From Marinobacterium zhoushanense (GTDB taxonomy: Bacteria; Pseudomonadota; Gammaproteobacteria; Pseudomonadales; Balneatricaceae), in assembly GCF_014641945.1 (NCBI RefSeq), contig NZ_BMIJ01000002.1:526091-590090 (forward strand): a stretch of DNA of 64,000 nt, given 5' to 3'. Each line of letters begins with the position of its first letter. Positions within the stretch are counted from its first letter, which is position 1. The position numbers were made by a program, and so were the translations under genes. Shown here piece after piece: positions 9,459 to 17,702 of this stretch. The notes below the pieces were generated by a model, which saw only the letters and a list, made by a program, of their open reading frames with translations, ran no database searches and had not been told where the DNA came from.

Positions 9459-10085
9459 ATGTTACCGATACTGACGCTTGAATGGCTGGCCTGGAGCAAG
9501 GGGCTGGCAACCTCCGCCGGGTTGATCATGGCGATCGGAGCGCAAAACGCGTTTCTGCTGACCCAGAGCCTCAGGCGCCAGTTCCACTGGCCCATCGCCC
9601 TGCTCTGCATCCTGTTCGATGGCCTGCTCATCGGCCTTGGGGTTGCCGGATTGGGGGTGCTGATCAGCCAGTCTGACCTGCTGCTGAGCTGCGCGCGCTG
9701 GGGTGGTGGCGCATTTCTGCTCTGGTTCGGCTTCGGCGCGGCGCGCCGGGCCTTGGGTAGCAACCGCCTGGAGACTGGCGGCACCCAGATCATCACGCTG
9801 CGCAAGGCGCTGGTCACTACGGCAGCGGTGACTCTGCTCAACCCTCACGCCTATATCGACACCGTGGTGCTGATCGGCAGCATCGGAGGTCAGTATGAGC
9901 CTGATCTACGCCTCTGGTTTGCGGTGGGCGCGATCAGCTTTTCCGCGATCTGGTTTACCGGTCTGTGCGCGGGCGCCCGCTGGCTTGAGCCGCTGTTTCG
10001 CAAGCCCCTGGCCTGGCGCGTACTGGATGGCCTGATCTGCGCGATGATGTGGACCATCGCTATCAGCCTGCTGAGTGCCGGTTAA
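9459..10085 (+). CDS. argO: ArgO/LysE family basic amino acid exporter
   Basis: A 208-residue, six-segment exporter. The N-terminal GLIMAIGAQNAFLLTQSLRR block is diagnostic of the LysE/ArgO subfamily (GAQNAF), and LLNPHAYIDTVVLIGSIG is the second conserved motif, with the NPH turn. Family members export arginine, lysine or canavanine. It is divergent from the argP-like gene, supporting ArgP-controlled expression. An AAGGAG ribosome site lies 7 bases before the ATG. The convergent DUF3108 gene ends 8 bases downstream. Confidence 0.92.
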   Translation: MLPILTLEWLAWSKGLATSAGLIMAIGAQNAFLLTQSLRRQFHWPIALLCILFDGLLIGLGVAGLGVLISQSDLLLSCARWGGGAFLLWFGFGAARRALGSNRLETGGTQIITLRKALVTTAAVTLLNPHAYIDTVVLIGSIGGQYEPDLRLWFAVGAISFSAIWFTGLCAGARWLEPLFRKPLAWRVLDGLICAMMWTIAISLLSAG

Positions 10086-10092
10086 ACCAATC

Positions 10093-10830
10093 TCAGCCGT
10101 TATCGACAGGCTTTTTCACCAGCACCAGTTCCGCCTTGTCGTCATCCTCCTCCTGGTGCACGAGTTTGACGATCAGATAACCGAGCTCCGGCGCCAGCCA
10201 GACCTGATTGAACTGGTCGCCGAGCTCGCCACGCTCCAGGCGCACCGCATTGAACTCCCCCGCAGGCGTTTGCACCCGCTCCTCTCCGATACGTCGATAG
10301 CGATACTCGCTGACCCGGTTACGCCGTGCTACGGCATAGGTGTACTCGTCACGAGGCTCCGCACACGCCAGATCGATGCGCAACTGCATTTGGTGGTTGA
10401 GCAGATCGAACAACGGTGTTGCATTTGTGATATCACTGACGCCCTTCGGCGAGGTCGCGCGATAGCCCTGCCCAGGCTTGAACTCGAGTTTGAGATTATG
10501 CTTATCGCTCATCCCTTTACGCTGATAGTCATATGTCTGGCTCTCAACCCGCCCGGCATTAAGCCGAAAACGACTGCTCTCCTCGATCCCCATGAACAGC
10601 AGGCTTGAATTGTTCGTGGCCCGCCAACTGCCGTCATCAAGGCGCTCGACCTGCCGTTTACTATCGAGTGAGAGCCCCTTCCAGCCGACACGATAGGCCA
10701 GATCAGCACCGGCGTTACTCGCCAGCACGGCACGCGCGCACTGCTGCTGGGACTGCTCCGCATGGACGGCACTGGTACACAGCAGCGGTAACAGTAAGAC
10801 GTAGCTGTAGCCCTTCCCAATCCTTCTCAA
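10093..10830 (-). CDS. DUF3108 domain-containing periplasmic protein
   Basis: A 245-residue exported protein. A signal peptide spans about residues 1-24 (hydrophobic YVLLLPLLCTSAVHA, cleavage after AHA-like VHA). The rest matches the DUF3108 family: a beta-rich fold with DLAYRVGWKGL near the N terminus, ETAGEF-like TPAGEFNAVRLERG, and a closing WLAPELGYLIVKL. Function is unknown. The start appears to be TTG at 10830, because no ATG or GTG lies close upstream of the signal peptide in frame; a GGGAGATAAGG stretch precedes it. Confidence 0.82.
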   Translation of the reverse strand: MRRIGKGYSYVLLLPLLCTSAVHAEQSQQQCARAVLASNAGADLAYRVGWKGLSLDSKRQVERLDDGSWRATNNSSLLFMGIEESSRFRLNAGRVESQTYDYQRKGMSDKHNLKLEFKPGQGYRATSPKGVSDITNATPLFDLLNHQMQLRIDLACAEPRDEYTYAVARRNRVSEYRYRRIGEERVQTPAGEFNAVRLERGELGDQFNQVWLAPELGYLIVKLVHQEEDDDKAELVLVKKPVDNG

Positions 10831-10976
10831 AACCTTATCTCCCTAGCGCCTCTGATCTGTGTTTCTCGACCGCTGGTGCTATTGTTCAATAAACAGGGTG
10901 AACTGTCGAAAAGAAACAGTACAGAGCGCACTACCGCGTCCCCACATTATCTCAGCCCCTGAAAAGGAGTGAGCAG

Positions 10977-11912
10977 ATGAGTGAAACATCGCTGGATCCC
11001 CACGCATTCCGTCGCGCGCTGGGCAACTTCGCCACCGGTATTACCGTGGTCACCGCGCAGAGCGCCGAGGGTGAGCGCATTGGCTTGACCGTTAACAGTT
11101 TCAACTCCGTATCCCTCGATCCACCGTTGGTTCTGTGGAGTCTGGACAAGCGCTCGGCAGACAGCATGGCGCTGATTCGCAGTGCCGGACACTTCGCTAT
11201 CAACGTACTGGCGGCCGATCAACTGGATCTCTCCAACCAGTTCGCCCGTCCTCAAAAGGACAAGTTTAACGGCGTCGAGTTCAGCGAAGGGATGGGAAAA
11301 GCGCCGTTGCTCGATGCCTGTGCCGCCAATTTTCAGTGCGAGCTACACCAGGAGATCGACGCGGGGGACCACTGGATTCTACTCGGACGGGTGCTGGCAT
11401 TCGACGATCATGGACGCGCCCCGTTACTTTACTACCAGGGCGCTTACTCATTGGTGACACCTCACCCCAGAGTGGCACAGCGCCCTGAAAGCACCGAGGA
11501 AGATGAGGCGCTACAGGGGCGGCTGGGTAACAATCTGCTCTACCTGATGCTACAGGCGGTCAACGCGTACCAGAGCGCGTATCTGCCTAAGCAGCAGGCA
11601 CTGGGATTGAGCATCAGTGAGGCGCGGCTGTTGATTCTGCTCAGTTCAAGGCCTGGCGCTGATGCCAACGCGCTGGCGTTGGATTCAGCGTTACCAGGCT
11701 CTGAGATCCGTGAAGGGCTGGATAATCTGAAACTTTCGGGTCTGGTCTGTGATGCCGGCCCCGGCTTCTGCCTGACCGAACAGGGTCGCAAGCGCGCCCG
11801 AGAGTACTGGGCGCTGTCGGAGCAGGAGCAGAGCCAAGTGTTCGCCGATTACAACAGCGACCAGATAGAGCAGTTCAAGGAGATATTGAATCGCATCATC
11901 CGCAACGCCTGA
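10977..11912 (+). CDS. Flavin reductase fused to a C-terminal MarR-like domain
   Basis: A 311-residue two-domain protein. Residues 1-162 are a flavin reductase of the HpaC/DIM6-NTAB family (GNFATGITVVTAQ at 16-28, SFNSVSLDPPLVLWSL at 41-56, HFAINVL, YYQGAYSLV at the end). Residues 180-311 form a helical winged-helix segment like MarR (LSISEARLLILLSSRPGADANALA, then LDNLKLSGLVCDAG). This architecture and length match the reductase component C1 of the Acinetobacter p-hydroxyphenylacetate hydroxylase, whose MarR-like tail controls activity by ligand binding. No oxygenase component is adjacent, so the partner is unknown. A GAAAAGGAG ribosome site precedes the ATG. Confidence 0.85.
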   Translation: MSETSLDPHAFRRALGNFATGITVVTAQSAEGERIGLTVNSFNSVSLDPPLVLWSLDKRSADSMALIRSAGHFAINVLAADQLDLSNQFARPQKDKFNGVEFSEGMGKAPLLDACAANFQCELHQEIDAGDHWILLGRVLAFDDHGRAPLLYYQGAYSLVTPHPRVAQRPESTEEDEALQGRLGNNLLYLMLQAVNAYQSAYLPKQQALGLSISEARLLILLSSRPGADANALALDSALPGSEIREGLDNLKLSGLVCDAGPGFCLTEQGRKRAREYWALSEQEQSQVFADYNSDQIEQFKEILNRIIRNA

Positions 11913-11967
11913 ACTATCGTCGCACCGGCACAGCGATCGGTCCACGCGTGCGTTACGCCCTAAACGT

Positions 11968-11993
11968 AAAACGGGAGCCAAAGCTCCCGTTTT
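11968..11993. terminator. Bidirectional intrinsic terminator
   Basis: An 11-base stem (11968-11978 with 11983-11993) closed by a CAAA loop, with A-run on one side and T-run on the other. It sits between the convergent flavin reductase and cold-shock genes and can serve both. Confidence 0.85.
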
Positions 11994-12008
11994 CATCTAC
12001 CGCCCCGC

Positions 12009-12461
12009 TTAACCGCGCAGGATGGAGACATCTTCGGCCTGCAGGCCCTTATCACTTTGATGCACGTTAAAGCGTACCCGCTGCCCCTCGGTCAAAGAAC
12101 GGTGGCCACGTCCGCGAATATTACGGAAATGGACGAAGACGTCGTCGCCATTGGAACGCGTAATGAAGCCAAACCCCTTGGACACGTTGAACCACTTGAC
12201 CGTGCCCTCCTCACGATCATCGTTTTCCGACTCCTCTTCGTCATCCTCGACAGAGGAACGGGAGGCCGCGCGCTGAGGTGTCGAGGCCGATTGGCCCATA
12301 GCGGCGATCAACGTTGCCGCCAGAACGATGACGAAGGTCACACCGAGCACTACCGCATTGAGCTGTATCTCTGCGCCGGTAACCTGGGACAGTACCGATG
12401 GAATGGCCACTGCGGCGATGGCACTGAGAACAATACTTTTAAATACCTGAATACCACTCAT
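12009..12461 (-). CDS. Membrane-anchored cold-shock domain protein
   Basis: A 150-residue protein with an unusual plan. Two hydrophobic segments come first (about residues 7-26 and 34-55), then a Ser/acidic linker ([13 protein letters not shown], about 73-85), then a complete cold-shock domain to the C terminus. The domain starts [17 protein letters not shown] and contains both nucleic-acid motifs, KGFGFI and VFVHF. Free CspA-type proteins are about 70 residues and soluble; here the domain should be tethered to the inner membrane, facing the cytoplasm. The gene has a good promoter and a structured leader upstream. Single-stranded RNA or DNA binding is expected from the domain; the reason for membrane placement is unknown. 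Confidence 0.88.
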   Translation of the reverse strand: MSGIQVFKSIVLSAIAAVAIPSVLSQVTGAEIQLNAVVLGVTFVIVLAATLIAAMGQSASTPQRAASRSSVEDDEEESENDDREEGTVKWFNVSKGFGFITRSNGDDVFVHFRNIRGRGHRSLTEGQRVRFNVHQSDKGLQAEDVSILRG

Positions 12462-12510
12462 CTATTCGATTTCTCTTCTATTTTTGTAAAGTTGCAAAAT
12501 AAAAAATGAC

Positions 12511-12528
12511 CGCACCGTCACGGGTGCG
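12511..12528 (-). terminator. Terminator-like hairpin in the cold-shock gene leader
   Basis: A 6-base GC stem (CGCACC 12511-12516 with GGTGCG 12523-12528). On the minus strand it is followed by a T-rich tract (TCATTTTTTATTTT). It lies between the predicted promoter and the ATG at 12461, so it can only act on this gene's own leader, as an attenuator or a temperature-sensitive fold. Confidence 0.5.
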
Positions 12529-12540
12529 ATTAACCGACGA

Positions 12541-12569
12541 GATATAACGCATTAGCCATATTTTTTCAA
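12541..12569 (-). promoter_or_regulatory. Predicted sigma-70 promoter for the cold-shock gene
   Basis: On the minus strand there is a -35 TTGAAA (12564-12569), a 17-base spacer and a -10 TATATC (12541-12546). Transcription would start near 12534, giving a leader of about 73 bases, in keeping with the long leaders of cold-shock genes. Confidence 0.55.
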
Positions 12570-12696
12570 CAACTTATACTGAATATATGGGCAAAACGGC
12601 GGATTCCGTTTCGCGCAGCCACCGATCACAGGCTAAGGGTTTCCACCTCTCTTCAGCAGGTCTATCCTTGCCTCTGCATTGCAATAGTTAGGGTAA

Positions 12697-12710
12697 CGAG
12701 TGTTCACTCG
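12697..12710. repeat. Perfect short palindrome before slyX
   Basis: CGAGTG-TT-CACTCG, a 14-base palindrome immediately 5' of the slyX ribosome site (AGGAGG at 12711-12716). In RNA it would form a small hairpin next to the ribosome site; in DNA it could be an operator half-site pair. No factor can be named. Confidence 0.4.
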
Positions 12711-12721
12711 AGGAGGTTCCA

Positions 12722-12919
12722 ATGTCGGTAGATGAGCAGTTGGCGGAGCTGGAAACCCGCGTAGCGTTCCAAGAGGACGCGATCGACAAACTGAGCGAGG
12801 TGGTCGCCCGGCAGGAGCGGGATATTGAGCGACTGACCCGTATGGTGCAGATATTGAACAGCGAAATCAAAGAGGCCGGAATCGATCCCGACGATCAGGC
12901 ACCGCCCCCCCATTACTGA
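12722..12919 (+). CDS. slyX: SlyX family protein
   Basis: A 65-residue coiled-coil protein. It matches SlyX along its length: an N-terminal heptad region (ELETRVAFQEDAIDKLSEVV), continuing (ERLTRMVQILNSEI) and ending in the Pro-rich tail PPPHY that is typical of the family. SlyX function is unknown. A strong AGGAGG ribosome site precedes the ATG. The acyltransferase gene starts 11 bases after the stop, so they are likely co-transcribed. Confidence 0.92.
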   Translation: MSVDEQLAELETRVAFQEDAIDKLSEVVARQERDIERLTRMVQILNSEIKEAGIDPDDQAPPPHY

Positions 12920-12930
12920 GCCGGGAATCG

Positions 12931-14697
12931 ATGGCCCGAGTGTACCTTGCCAAGCTAAAGCGCATAGTCTCAGGCGACGTGCTGGAGAGTTCCGCACGTC
13001 GCCGCCTGATCCATCTGCTACTGGCCGACGAGCGCGTTCAGGCGCAGATCCATCGGCAGGCCGAGCAGACCGGCATGCCGCTGCTTAGCGTCGAAAGCGA
13101 GGCGCTGAAGCAGCTCAACACACTCTGCGCCGACTTCTCCCCATCGGTGGTTGAACGCCTCTACCCCCTGTTCAGCCTGCTGCTGCATCATCTGTATCCC
13201 CGTATTGAGCTGCGGGGCTTGAACACCCTGCACGACATCGGCCGCACACATCAACTGGTGTATCTGCCCACACATCGCAGCCATATCGATTATCTGCTGA
13301 TCTCCTGGGCTCTGTATCGAGAGCGGTTACCTTTGCCCCAGGTGGCGGCCGGCGACAACCTTAATCTGCCTCTGTTAGGCCCGATACTGAGACGCGGCGG
13401 CGCTTTTTTCATGCGCCGACGCTTCCTCGACGATCCGCTCTACACCCAGCTTTTCCGCCGCTATCTCAGCCAGCTCCTAGAGGGCGATAAGCCCCTTGAA
13501 TTTTTCATCGAAGGAGGCCGCAGCCGCACCGGCCGCCTGCTGCCGGCGCGGCGCGGCCTGCTCGGTATGACCCTTGATGCCTGGCAGGAACAGTGTTCCA
13601 AGCCGTTGGCGCTGATCCCCATCTCGATCAACTATGACCTGTGCCTCGAAAACAGTCAGTACCTGCGAGAACTCGGCGGCCAACCGAAAAAACAGGAGAG
13701 CCTGGCCGGGCTGATCGGCGCCGCGACCAATCTGCTACGTCGCTGCGGCGGAGCCTATCTGAATCTGGGTGAACCCCTGCTACTCGAGCCTGGACAGCAG
13801 TTGCCGCCCGCCGAGCAGATCGGACAGCGAATGCTGCAGCGGAGCAATGCCGCCACCATTGCCACCCCATTAGCCAGGCTAGCCTGTCTGCTACCGGGCC
13901 AGATTGAGGCCGCGGTACAGAGAGCAGATCTGGTCCGTCGGTTGTCCTTGCTCAACCAACTGCTCAGAGAGCTGGGGGTGGCACTGCCGCACCCGGACCC
14001 GTGCGCAGAGGAGATCATTGCGGATGCGATCCGTCGCCACCAGATCAGTGCCATGGGCGAGCGGCTGATTTTGACCGATCGCCAGGCGGCGGGACTCTGC
14101 TTCTACCGCAACGGCCTGTCTCATGCCCTGATCCTGCCCGGCATGATGCTGCTGCTAGTGGCTCGTCTGGGCTCGCCGAGTAAATCCACCGTCACCCGCC
14201 TGCTGCGTGCACTGCTGCCCTACCTGAATGCCGAGCTGCATCTGCCGGAACACTACCTGCAGGACTCCGCCCTGGCGTCGCTACGCAATCGACTGTTGCA
14301 ACTGGGTTTGCTGGTCGACGACACGACTCATCTGCGGCTGGCCGAACATCCGCTGGCGCTGACGCTGATCCGCCTGGCCGAACCGGTCCTGTTGCGACAG
14401 TACCTGTTGATAATGGTGCTCGAGCAGCAGCCGAGCATTGAGGAGTCGCAACTGCTTGAGCTGGTCAGCCGGCTGGCAGGACATATCCACCTCTGGTACG
14501 GCTACCAGGCTCCGGATTACGCGGACAAGCGCCAGCTCGCGCCGATGCTCAAGCAGTTGGATCGTGATGGCTTGTTAAGCCTTCTGCAGGGGGTCGTTGA
14601 AGTGACTCGGGAGCTGAAACCGCTGGTGCGCACCGGGCAAAAACTGCTGCCGCCGGTACTGCTGCAGGAGGCCGCGCGCTGGTTGCAGCGGCATTAA
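12931..14697 (+). CDS. PlsB-type glycerol-3-phosphate acyltransferase, short form
   Basis: A 588-residue acyltransferase with all four catalytic blocks of the GPAT/DHAPAT group: HRSHIDYLL (about residues 112-120, the HX4D box), GAFFMRRRF, the phosphate-binding FIEGGRSRTG, and LIPISINYD. The block sequences resemble PlsB rather than PlsC. E. coli PlsB has about 807 residues, so this protein lacks the long N-terminal region and some of the tail. It probably acylates position sn-1 of glycerol 3-phosphate or a related substrate at the inner membrane. It follows slyX closely. A second, full-length PlsB elsewhere in the genome is possible. Confidence 0.82.
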   Translation: MARVYLAKLKRIVSGDVLESSARRRLIHLLLADERVQAQIHRQAEQTGMPLLSVESEALKQLNTLCADFSPSVVERLYPLFSLLLHHLYPRIELRGLNTLHDIGRTHQLVYLPTHRSHIDYLLISWALYRERLPLPQVAAGDNLNLPLLGPILRRGGAFFMRRRFLDDPLYTQLFRRYLSQLLEGDKPLEFFIEGGRSRTGRLLPARRGLLGMTLDAWQEQCSKPLALIPISINYDLCLENSQYLRELGGQPKKQESLAGLIGAATNLLRRCGGAYLNLGEPLLLEPGQQLPPAEQIGQRMLQRSNAATIATPLARLACLLPGQIEAAVQRADLVRRLSLLNQLLRELGVALPHPDPCAEEIIADAIRRHQISAMGERLILTDRQAAGLCFYRNGLSHALILPGMMLLLVARLGSPSKSTVTRLLRALLPYLNAELHLPEHYLQDSALASLRNRLLQLGLLVDDTTHLRLAEHPLALTLIRLAEPVLLRQYLLIMVLEQQPSIEESQLLELVSRLAGHIHLWYGYQAPDYADKRQLAPMLKQLDRDGLLSLLQGVVEVTRELKPLVRTGQKLLPPVLLQEAARWLQRH

Positions 14698-14709
14698 CGC
14701 CGTTCGATA

Positions 14710-15528
14710 TCAGGCGTCGTCCAAGCGGCGTAACGCATAGATATCGTAACGGCCCGACTTACCCTCGAGAGTATAGGAGGGTGGCGGCCCATCGATCGCC
14801 GGCGCCTTGCGCGGACGTTTAACCACAACGCGGTTACCTGCAACCTGGAGCGCAATCGCGAGCAGTTCGGCCTGATCGGCGTCGGCGCCCACCAGATCGC
14901 GAAACGCCAGCATCTCCTTTTTGACCATCGCCGATTTGTCACTGTGCGGAAACATCGGATCCAGGTGAATCACCTGGGGACGCTGTGCATCACCCAGTGA
15001 CAGCAGCCACGCCTTGGCATCGCCGGCGACCAGATGCATGCGGGCGATGATATCGGACACATCGCTATGGGCGGCTCGCGCCAGGCCATCAGCGAGCAGT
15101 GCATGCACCACAGGCGAGCGCTCCACCAGCGACACCTCGCAACCCAGAGTAGCCAGCACGAAGGCATCACGCCCGAGGCCTGCGGTCACATCAGCAATAC
15201 TGGGCCGTAACGATCCCTTTATGCCACAGGCCTTGGCGATCATCTGTCCCTTGCCGCCGCCGTACTGGCGACGATGGGCCACCGCGCCGCTGACAAAGTC
15301 AGCCAGGATCGGACCTGGGCGTTTGCGCCCGGTCTGCTGCAACACCAGGGCTTCGGGGGTAAAGAGCAAAAACTGTTCAATCGTGGTGGATTCGAGATCC
15401 GGCTCGTCCACCAAAGGCAACTTAAGCGAGCTGGCCAACTGGCGTGCCATGTCGATCAACTCCGGTGCCGTTACGGCCACCGCCAGCGCCGCGGCAGCGC
15501 CGCCCTCCGCGGAATGCTCAGCTGACAA
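14710..15528 (-). CDS. rsmJ: 16S rRNA (guanine1516-N2)-methyltransferase RsmJ
   Basis: A SAM-dependent methyltransferase of the RsmJ family, about 272 residues. Recognisable blocks are [19 protein letters not shown], the SAM loop [29 protein letters not shown], and the closing GRYDIYAL. It acts on G1516 of the small-subunit rRNA. The start is uncertain: a TTG at 15528 has a GGGAG ribosome site 5 bases upstream, and another TTG lies at 15549. Both overlap the end of uppP. No ATG start gives a full-length family member. Confidence 0.9.
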   Translation of the reverse strand: MSAEHSAEGGAAAALAVAVTAPELIDMARQLASSLKLPLVDEPDLESTTIEQFLLFTPEALVLQQTGRKRPGPILADFVSGAVAHRRQYGGGKGQMIAKACGIKGSLRPSIADVTAGLGRDAFVLATLGCEVSLVERSPVVHALLADGLARAAHSDVSDIIARMHLVAGDAKAWLLSLGDAQRPQVIHLDPMFPHSDKSAMVKKEMLAFRDLVGADADQAELLAIALQVAGNRVVVKRPRKAPAIDGPPPSYTLEGKSGRYDIYALRRLDDA

Positions 15529-16327
15529 ACCAGACTCCCAGCAGGGCAAACCCCAGAATCAGGCGGTAGAGCACGAACGGGATCATACCGACTCGATCGA
15601 GCCACTTCAGGAACAGATAGATACAAGCCAGCGCGCTGACAGAGGCCAGTATCGCCCCCATTCCCACCATCTCCCACTGGGTTTCGCTGCCACTGCGCAG
15701 CAGCTCGAGGGTCTTCAGACTGCCAGCAGCAATGATCACCGGGATCGACAGCAGGAAGGAGAAACGTGCGGCGCTTTGGCGATCGAAGCCCAGCATCAGC
15801 GACGCGGTGATGGTGATCCCCGAGCGCGACGTGCCGGGGATCAGCGCCAGCGCCTGGGCCAGGCCGATGGTCAGCGCATCGCGCACCCCCAGGGACTCAT
15901 TACGGCGCACACGAGGCCCTTTGATATCGGCCCAGCCCAGCAGTACGCCGAAGATCAGCGTGGTCGCCGCAATCACCAGGATAGAGCGGCCATAGTGCTC
16001 CACCAGCGTGCTGCACAGACCGCCAAACGCCAACGCCGGCAGGGTTGCCAGTATCACCAGCCAGCCGAGCCGGCCATCCTCGCTTTGGCGACCGCCGATA
16101 GCAGCCAGAGAAGCCTGGCACATCCGCCCCACCTCAGCTCGGAAATAGTAGATTACCGCCACCAGAGTGCCGACATGCACGCCGACATCGAATGCCAGCC
16201 CCTGATCGGGCCAGCCCAGCAGTTGGGAAGGCAGAATCAAGTGGGCGGAGCTGGAGATCGGCAGGAATTCGGTCAAACCCTGGATCAAGGCGAGCAGAAC
16301 CACATGGATCCAGTCGCTGAAGGTCAC
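15518..16327 (-). CDS. uppP: Undecaprenyl-diphosphatase UppP (BacA)
   Basis: A 269-residue polytopic membrane phosphatase that recycles undecaprenyl diphosphate to the monophosphate carrier for cell-wall synthesis. Both signature blocks are present: [19 protein letters not shown] near the N terminus and the [10 protein letters not shown] loop in the middle. I place the start at GTG 16327, which overlaps the tsaB stop (GTGA) and has an AAAGAGGGA ribosome site; a further in-frame GTG at 16348 would add seven residues. The 3' end overlaps the rsmJ start region. The gene order tsaB-uppP-rsmJ indicates an operon. Confidence 0.95.
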   Translation of the reverse strand: MTFSDWIHVVLLALIQGLTEFLPISSSAHLILPSQLLGWPDQGLAFDVGVHVGTLVAVIYYFRAEVGRMCQASLAAIGGRQSEDGRLGWLVILATLPALAFGGLCSTLVEHYGRSILVIAATTLIFGVLLGWADIKGPRVRRNESLGVRDALTIGLAQALALIPGTSRSGITITASLMLGFDRQSAARFSFLLSIPVIIAAGSLKTLELLRSGSETQWEMVGMGAILASVSALACIYLFLKWLDRVGMIPFVLYRLILGFALLGVWFVS

Positions 16328-17013
16328 TGCTGATCCCTCTTTTTCCACGCACCTTCACGCAGATAAACCGGCAACGCCAGCTCCGGGGCAACACCACCCT
16401 CAGTCACCAGTTGCGCCTGCGCCAGCACCAGCATGGCGCGGGCATCCGGGCAGATCGACTCATCCTTATCGGCGACCTTGGCGGTCAGCGCGGCCGGCAT
16501 CTGCTCGGTGTAACGCCAGCCACTGCCGACCGCGAGCCAGTCGCCCTCATGGACGGGCGCCTCGGCATCGGCCGGGGAGCGCACAGATTCCTCCATCAAC
16601 GCCTGAGGCAGTGCCCCGCTGATGTCGAATGCGCCCCAGTAGACCTCGTCCATACGTGCATCCAGTGCGGTCAACACATGGCTATGGCCGCTATTCAGCG
16701 CACGGGCACTGACCGCCATCGCCGCCAGCGTCGAGATCGGCAGCAGCGGCAGGTCGGCACCCAGCGCCAGGCCTTGCGCGGCGCCGGTGGCGATGCGGAT
16801 ACCGGCAAAGGAACCGGGACCGCGGCCAAAGGCGATCGCATCGAGCGAATTCAGTGCCGTACCGGCCTGCGCCAGCAGGCGCTCCACCATCGGCAGCAAC
16901 AGATGGGTATGGCGGCGCGGCTCGATCACGAACTCATACAGGATCTCGCCATCGAGACTCAGTGCGACCGAGCAAGCATCGGTCGAGGTATCCAGGGCCA
17001 GGATTCGGGACAT
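16324..17013 (-). CDS. tsaB: tRNA threonylcarbamoyladenosine biosynthesis protein TsaB
   Basis: A 229-residue protein of the ASKHA fold that partners TsaD and TsaE in t6A37 modification of tRNA. It starts MSRILALDTSTDACSVAL and contains FGRGPGSFAGIRIATGAAQG, both typical of TsaB. Length agrees with the family (about 225-235). The stop overlaps the uppP GTG start by four bases, so translation is probably coupled. Confidence 0.95.
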   Translation of the reverse strand: MSRILALDTSTDACSVALSLDGEILYEFVIEPRRHTHLLLPMVERLLAQAGTALNSLDAIAFGRGPGSFAGIRIATGAAQGLALGADLPLLPISTLAAMAVSARALNSGHSHVLTALDARMDEVYWGAFDISGALPQALMEESVRSPADAEAPVHEGDWLAVGSGWRYTEQMPAALTAKVADKDESICPDARAMLVLAQAQLVTEGGVAPELALPVYLREGAWKKRDQQ

Positions 17014-17078
17014 CGGTTATTCCGTCATAAACAAGCGGGCGCCATTGTATCGGCAGCTTCTTATAGTTTCATTAAGGT

Positions 17079-17702
17079 TTACAGCAGGGCGTCACCCCAA
17101 CGCGGCAACAACGTTTGCTCGACGCCCAGCTGCGACAGGATACGTGCGACGATGAAGTCGACCATCTCTTCGACGCGCTGCGGACGCTGGTAGAACCCGG
17201 GGCTGGCCGGAATGATCACCGCGCCCATGCGGGTCAGCTTGAGCATGTTCTCCAGATGAATTTCCGAGTAGGGCGCCTCGCGCGGCACCAGAATCAGCTG
17301 GCGCCGCTCCTTCAGCGCCACATCCGCCGCCCGCTCGATCAGGTTGTTGCTGGCACCGCAGGCGACGGCCGACAGGGTCCCAGTGCTGCAGGGGCAGATC
17401 ACCATCGACCCCGGTGCACCGGAGCCGGACGCCACCGGCGCCAGCCACTGTTCGCGACCAAATACCTTCAGCTGCCCCGGCGCCGCGCCGAACAGTTTGC
17501 TCAGGTACTCCTCCTGGGCTTCGGGCTGCCCGGGCAACTTCAGTTCGGTTTCGGTGGCGACCACCACCTGGGCCGCTCGCGATACCATCAGCAACACCTG
17601 AGTATCGGCCTGGAGCAGGCACTGAATCAGGCGCAAACCATACTGCACGCCGGAAGCCCCGGTGATCGCGACCGTGACGCGCCGGGAAAACTGCCCGCTC
17701 AT
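17079..17702 (-). CDS. ubiX: Flavin prenyltransferase UbiX
   Basis: A 207-residue UbiX that makes prenylated FMN for the UbiD decarboxylase in ubiquinone synthesis. It has the N-terminal nucleotide loop [15 protein letters not shown], the [14 protein letters not shown] block, and [16 protein letters not shown], which carries the family's active-site residues. I place the start at the ATG 17702, which overlaps the mpl stop as ATGA; the longer open frame upstream lies inside mpl. mpl followed by ubiX is a common gammaproteobacterial order. Confidence 0.95.
   Translation of the reverse strand: MSGQFSRRVTVAITGASGVQYGLRLIQCLLQADTQVLLMVSRAAQVVVATETELKLPGQPEAQEEYLSKLFGAAPGQLKVFGREQWLAPVASGSGAPGSMVICPCSTGTLSAVACGASNNLIERAADVALKERRQLILVPREAPYSEIHLENMLKLTRMGAVIIPASPGFYQRPQRVEEMVDFIVARILSQLGVEQTLLPRWGDALL

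Noticed and set aside
15014..16333. A 439-codon open frame on the plus strand
   Set aside because: It is antisense to rsmJ and uppP, both well supported, and its product is Gln/Arg/His-rich with no family features; it is a shadow of GC-rich coding.
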